The translations under genes were made by a program, and so were the position numbers. From Sipunculus nudus (Eukaryota; Annelida; Sipuncula; Golfingiida; Sipunculidae), in NCBI GenBank assembly GCA_026874595.1, contig CM049319.1, positions 64,658,417 to 64,722,416 on the forward strand: 64,000 nt of DNA, given 5' to 3'. Of the stretch, positions 60,597 to 64,000 are shown in pieces. The notes below the pieces were generated by a model. It was not told the origin of the DNA. It saw only the letters and a list, made by a program, of their open reading frames with translations, and searched no databases. Numbering within the stretch: the stretch's first letter is position 1; every line of letters starts with the position of its first letter.

Positions 60597-63500
60597 CCGT
60601 CCGTCCGTAAGACAGGCACGTTTCGACACCGTTGGACCTATGAATCTGAAATTCGGCATACAGTTAGATGTCCCCAAAATCTCCTACCATGCCGAAAATT
60701 GGGTCAATAGGACTTCGTTCCTTCGAGATATGAAGGAAAAACCTCAAATTTTTATTAGAAATCTATTTTCACACTTCAGGACTGCCTAATATCAAAACCA
60801 CTCATCTGGTTTTCTTCATATTTACCATGAATATTCCTCTATATAGTTCCTATGTACATGCCAGATATTAAGTCAGTATTATATAATTTAAAAAAGTTAT
60901 GGGCCCAAACATAATGGACTTTGTAAAAAAATCAGGACGATATTTTGTCACTTAAGACCAAAAGTGTTAAAGGTAGGGACTTTTTTCCAGTAATACAACT
61001 TTAATTAATCAAAATTTAATTGTATACGAAAAATTAGATCAAAATCTGTTAAATTTTTTTTAATATTGGCAAAAATATAAAATTGGTACCTTAAATTTTG
61101 CCCAACTTTGGCCACGGCACATTTTTTTCCTGTAAATACTGTGTATTTAATTTTCACAGCATGTATACATAAGGATTTAATCTGTTAAAATCTGAAATTT
61201 GAAAATAAAAGCTGCAAAATTAAGCTAGTTATTGAATTTTTTTGGAGGCTCTTGTTGTATTCCCCTACATTGTCAAGCAGACCACTTTGATGACTGTAGG
61301 TCATTCATTGCACATTTCTATGCTCCCCAGGCTGTTGGCATAATTTTAGATGTCCCCAAAATCTCCTACCATACCGAAAATTGGGTCATTAGGACTTCGT
61401 TCCTTAGAGATATTATAGAAAAAAAAACTCTGTTCCCCATAAAAAAGCCATTGTTACACTTCAAGGCTGCCTAATATCAAAACCACTTAGCTGTTTTTTA
61501 TCATATTTAGTATTCACATTCTATCATACATTTTCTATGATCATACCAAAAATTAGGTCAGTAATGGGTATAATTTTGAAGTTATGGGCCAAAACATAAT
61601 GCAATTTAAAAAAAATCAGGAAATATATTTACTCACCTAACATGAGAATTGCTGAACCTAGAGACTTTTTTTTCAGGAATATAACTTTATTTAATCAAGA
61701 TTCAATTGTTTACCCAAAATTAGATCTGGATTTTGCAAATTTTCAAGTTATTAGCATAAATAAAAAATCAATACCTTAAATTTTGTCCAACTTTGGCACT
61801 GTTGATTTAATTTTCACAGCATATATACATAAGGATTTAATCTTTTAAAATCTAAAATTTAAAAGAAATTGATTGGAAAGAATAGCTTTTATTCATGTTT
61901 TCATACACCATGTTAAGTGTTGTTTACATCTACCCCACCTAGTAGTACAGCCTTCACTTGCATTATGTAACCCACCCCAGGCAGCTTGCCTTGGGTCAGC
62001 TTGGCCACTACCAGCAGGCTTCCCCTCTGCACTGCTACCCCCCCAGATGGTGCATAAACTAGATGAATGTTATTATTTTCTGTATTTGATTCATTCTTAT
62101 TCTAGGCTATGCTACATTTTAGATTTTGTATTATAACACCAGGGTTACAATGATTAAAGTGTACATTTAATTGTGTCCACAAAGTGGTGTATTGCTATAA
62201 AAGTGTGGATGTTCATGAGATATGTAATTCCTTACTTCAGAAGAGTAAAAACTTCACCAGGTGTGAAATTGACTATTTATTCCAGTAATAAATTAAAACT
62301 GGGATAGTAATTAGCACAATGATATTGTTTGTCCCTCATTCAACCAACAGTGTGTATACTTTATTTGGAAAGATGTTTTATTTTATCAAATTTACTGAAT
62401 CTTTTATTTTATTTTGGTGAATAAAATTAAGCATGCACTGAAAACTCCAATGTGCAAAACTTTTTAATAGTGATTCAAGGTATATTCTTGTAGATGCCAT
62501 GTTGTGGCATTATTTTCTTTTAAATTCAGTTTAAACATTTATGATTTAAAAATAATAAAATATATGTGTATGCATAATATGACCAAATATGAGCTACACT
62601 CTGGATATATGATGATTGCAACTTTTGCAACAATTCTAATATTTTAACTTATAGTTTCAGACACTCTTATATATAATGATTGCAACTTTTGCAACAATTC
62701 TAATATTTTAACTTATATTTTCAGGTTTTTTTATTAAAATTTATAAACCTGTAAATAAAAAAAAATGATTCAAAATAAAACTTCTTAATGGAAAAAGTGG
62801 ATATGCTTTAAAAAATAGGATTATATATAAACTTTAAATGCATTATTCCCTTGAAAGTGAAATAAAGGTATTAGTCCATTCTGTCCACTTGCCTGTCCAT
62901 CTGTAAATTTTCATATGCATCACAGTATCTCAAAACTTTTACTGTTTTTCTTCATGACAGTCTTGTCAGAGTATTAGTTTGCAATCATATATTTAGAACT
63001 TTACTATAACCAAGTAGGAGGGCCCCTTTCCTCTTAGCTTTTCATATTCTTATATAAATGAAAAAGCATTACAATAGAATATTTCTACATCCACTTTCAT
63101 GCTGCCCTCACTTTTCCCTTCTCTGAACCCCATCCCAAAGTCAGCCTCAGTAAGCAAGAACAAGATGATTCAGATATATTCATACTTTAATATTTTGTAT
63201 AACTATTCGTCCATAGGTACCTATGTACATGCCAGAAATTATGTCAATATTGTGTAATATGTAGACATAGTGGGCATCACAATAATGAACCTTGTCAAGA
63301 CTAAAGAGATATTGTGTCATACAGTCACAAATTCATAAATCACTTCATCAGCATAGTTAATCAAAACATCATATCTGTCAAATTGAAAGCTTGCAGACTA
63401 CCATACACTTTAGATCCTTCAACAAATAGCCTTATCATCATTCTACTACTGCTTATTACTGCTGTCATTGCATTCATATTTGCTCAAATATATCACAATT

Positions 63501-63731
63501 TTCGACCCCTCCTAAATAAATAAAAATAAACCACTATATTTGACTCTATTAATCCATCAGTCAGGTAATTTCATTTATCATTTACTCACATATTACATTA
63601 CATTCCTTTTAATAGCCCAACATGTCCATGACATTCATAAGCTTTATTGACTCGATATAGTATCACAGTGGAGTAAACATTTATAGTCCAATCACGATCA
63701 GCTGAGCGCCGTGACCCATGGGTCCCTTGTT
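60501..63731 (+). mobile_element. Family A, complete 3.2-kb copy nested in a pearl element
   Basis: Starts TTAGCTCAGCTGACTATAAG at 60501 and ends GATCAGCTGAGCGCCGT, GACCCATGGGTC, CCTTGTT at 63731. The host pearl sequence reads GTACGGACTTTT| before and |TCCCAATGCCTGCAG after, which in uninterrupted pearl units is one continuous stretch. This fixes both family A ends. Internal blocks match 43711-46722 in order, including CCCACCCCAGGCAGCTTGCC (61972) and CAGTCACAAATTCAT (63320). A 64-bp tandem duplication lies at 62613-62740. No coding frame is recognised. Confidence 0.85.
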
Positions 63732-64000
63732 TCCCAATGCCTGCAGATATTGGCCTGATTTTTGGTGTGTGGGCAGATAATGACCAGTTACAGATCGAGT
63801 TTGCGATTCGTCCCGGTTGACCTACTTTTGGCCGCTTTACAGCTCCTAAACTTAGAAAATTTCATGAAAAATAGAAATTTTCATGACAAATACACATGTA
63901 CGGACTTTTTTTCGCAATGCCTGCAGATATTGGCCTGATTTGTGGTGTGTGGGCAGATAATGACCAGTTACAGATCGAGTTCGCGTTTTGTCCCGGTTGA
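63732..64000 (+). mobile_element. Pearl/DINE-like element, copy 3, right part (runs off the window)
   Basis: Continues the unit interrupted at 60500 with CAATGCCTGCAGATATTGGC and a second ~180-bp unit. The 3' end lies beyond 64000. Confidence 0.85.

Overview
The window is AT-rich eukaryotic DNA with very long intergenic or intronic stretches, dense (TA)n microsatellites, decayed retroelements and many small DNA transposons. The set of repeats (pearl/DINE-like elements with ~180-bp tandem cores, the family with AGCTCAGCTGA ends, and the GGGCCCAGTTTCA-ended MITE) looks like a lophotrochozoan and most likely a bivalve mollusc. That assignment is inference from repeat style. No complete gene, rRNA, ordinary tRNA or CRISPR array is visible. 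The best coding signals are two first-exon candidates, each encoding a short cytoplasmic tail plus a signal anchor and each followed by a good splice donor: 2523-2640 (minus) and 22018-22469 (plus). They point away from each other, as two type II (Golgi-style) membrane protein genes would if their other exons lie outside or in unrecognised parts of the window. A third, weaker exon-like segment is at 8098-8178.

Layout: 1-5.4 kb holds the minus-strand exon and two nested or adjacent TIR elements (a TTAA-target MITE interrupted by a hAT-like element, then a 326-bp MITE). 5.4-9 kb holds 3' ends of repeat family A (name used here) in minus orientation. 9-12.8 kb is a decayed L1-like LINE, broken by (TA)n tracts, a Penelope-like 3' fragment with a hammerhead-like core, and a 430-bp TA-target MITE. 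13.2-17.6 kb holds two short Helitrons with exact A|TC...CTAG|T ends, tail to tail around a 57-bp minisatellite. 20.9-22.5 kb has a second TTAA MITE and the plus-strand exon. 25.4-27 kb is a 5'-truncated Penelope-like element whose GIY-YIG reading frame is still open. 28.5-30 kb and 47.6-50.2 kb are pearl/DINE-like elements; the second carries an apparently perfect 889-bp tandem duplication. 33.8-39.4 kb is a foldback element with long inverted arms and a nested 2.5-kb TA-target TIR element. 40.6-46.7 kb carries family A copies. 54.3 kb is a MITE and 56.4-58.6 kb is a segment bounded by nearly perfect 135-bp inverted repeats. 59.3-64 kb is a three-level nest: family A contains a pearl element, which contains another family A copy.

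The strongest overall signal is that three unrelated-looking repeat families each end at the 3' side in a short perfect hairpin just before the terminus. In two of them, copies differ by compensatory changes on both sides of the stem. This supports rolling-circle (Helitron/Helentron-type) mobilisation of much of this window by partners that lie elsewhere in the genome.
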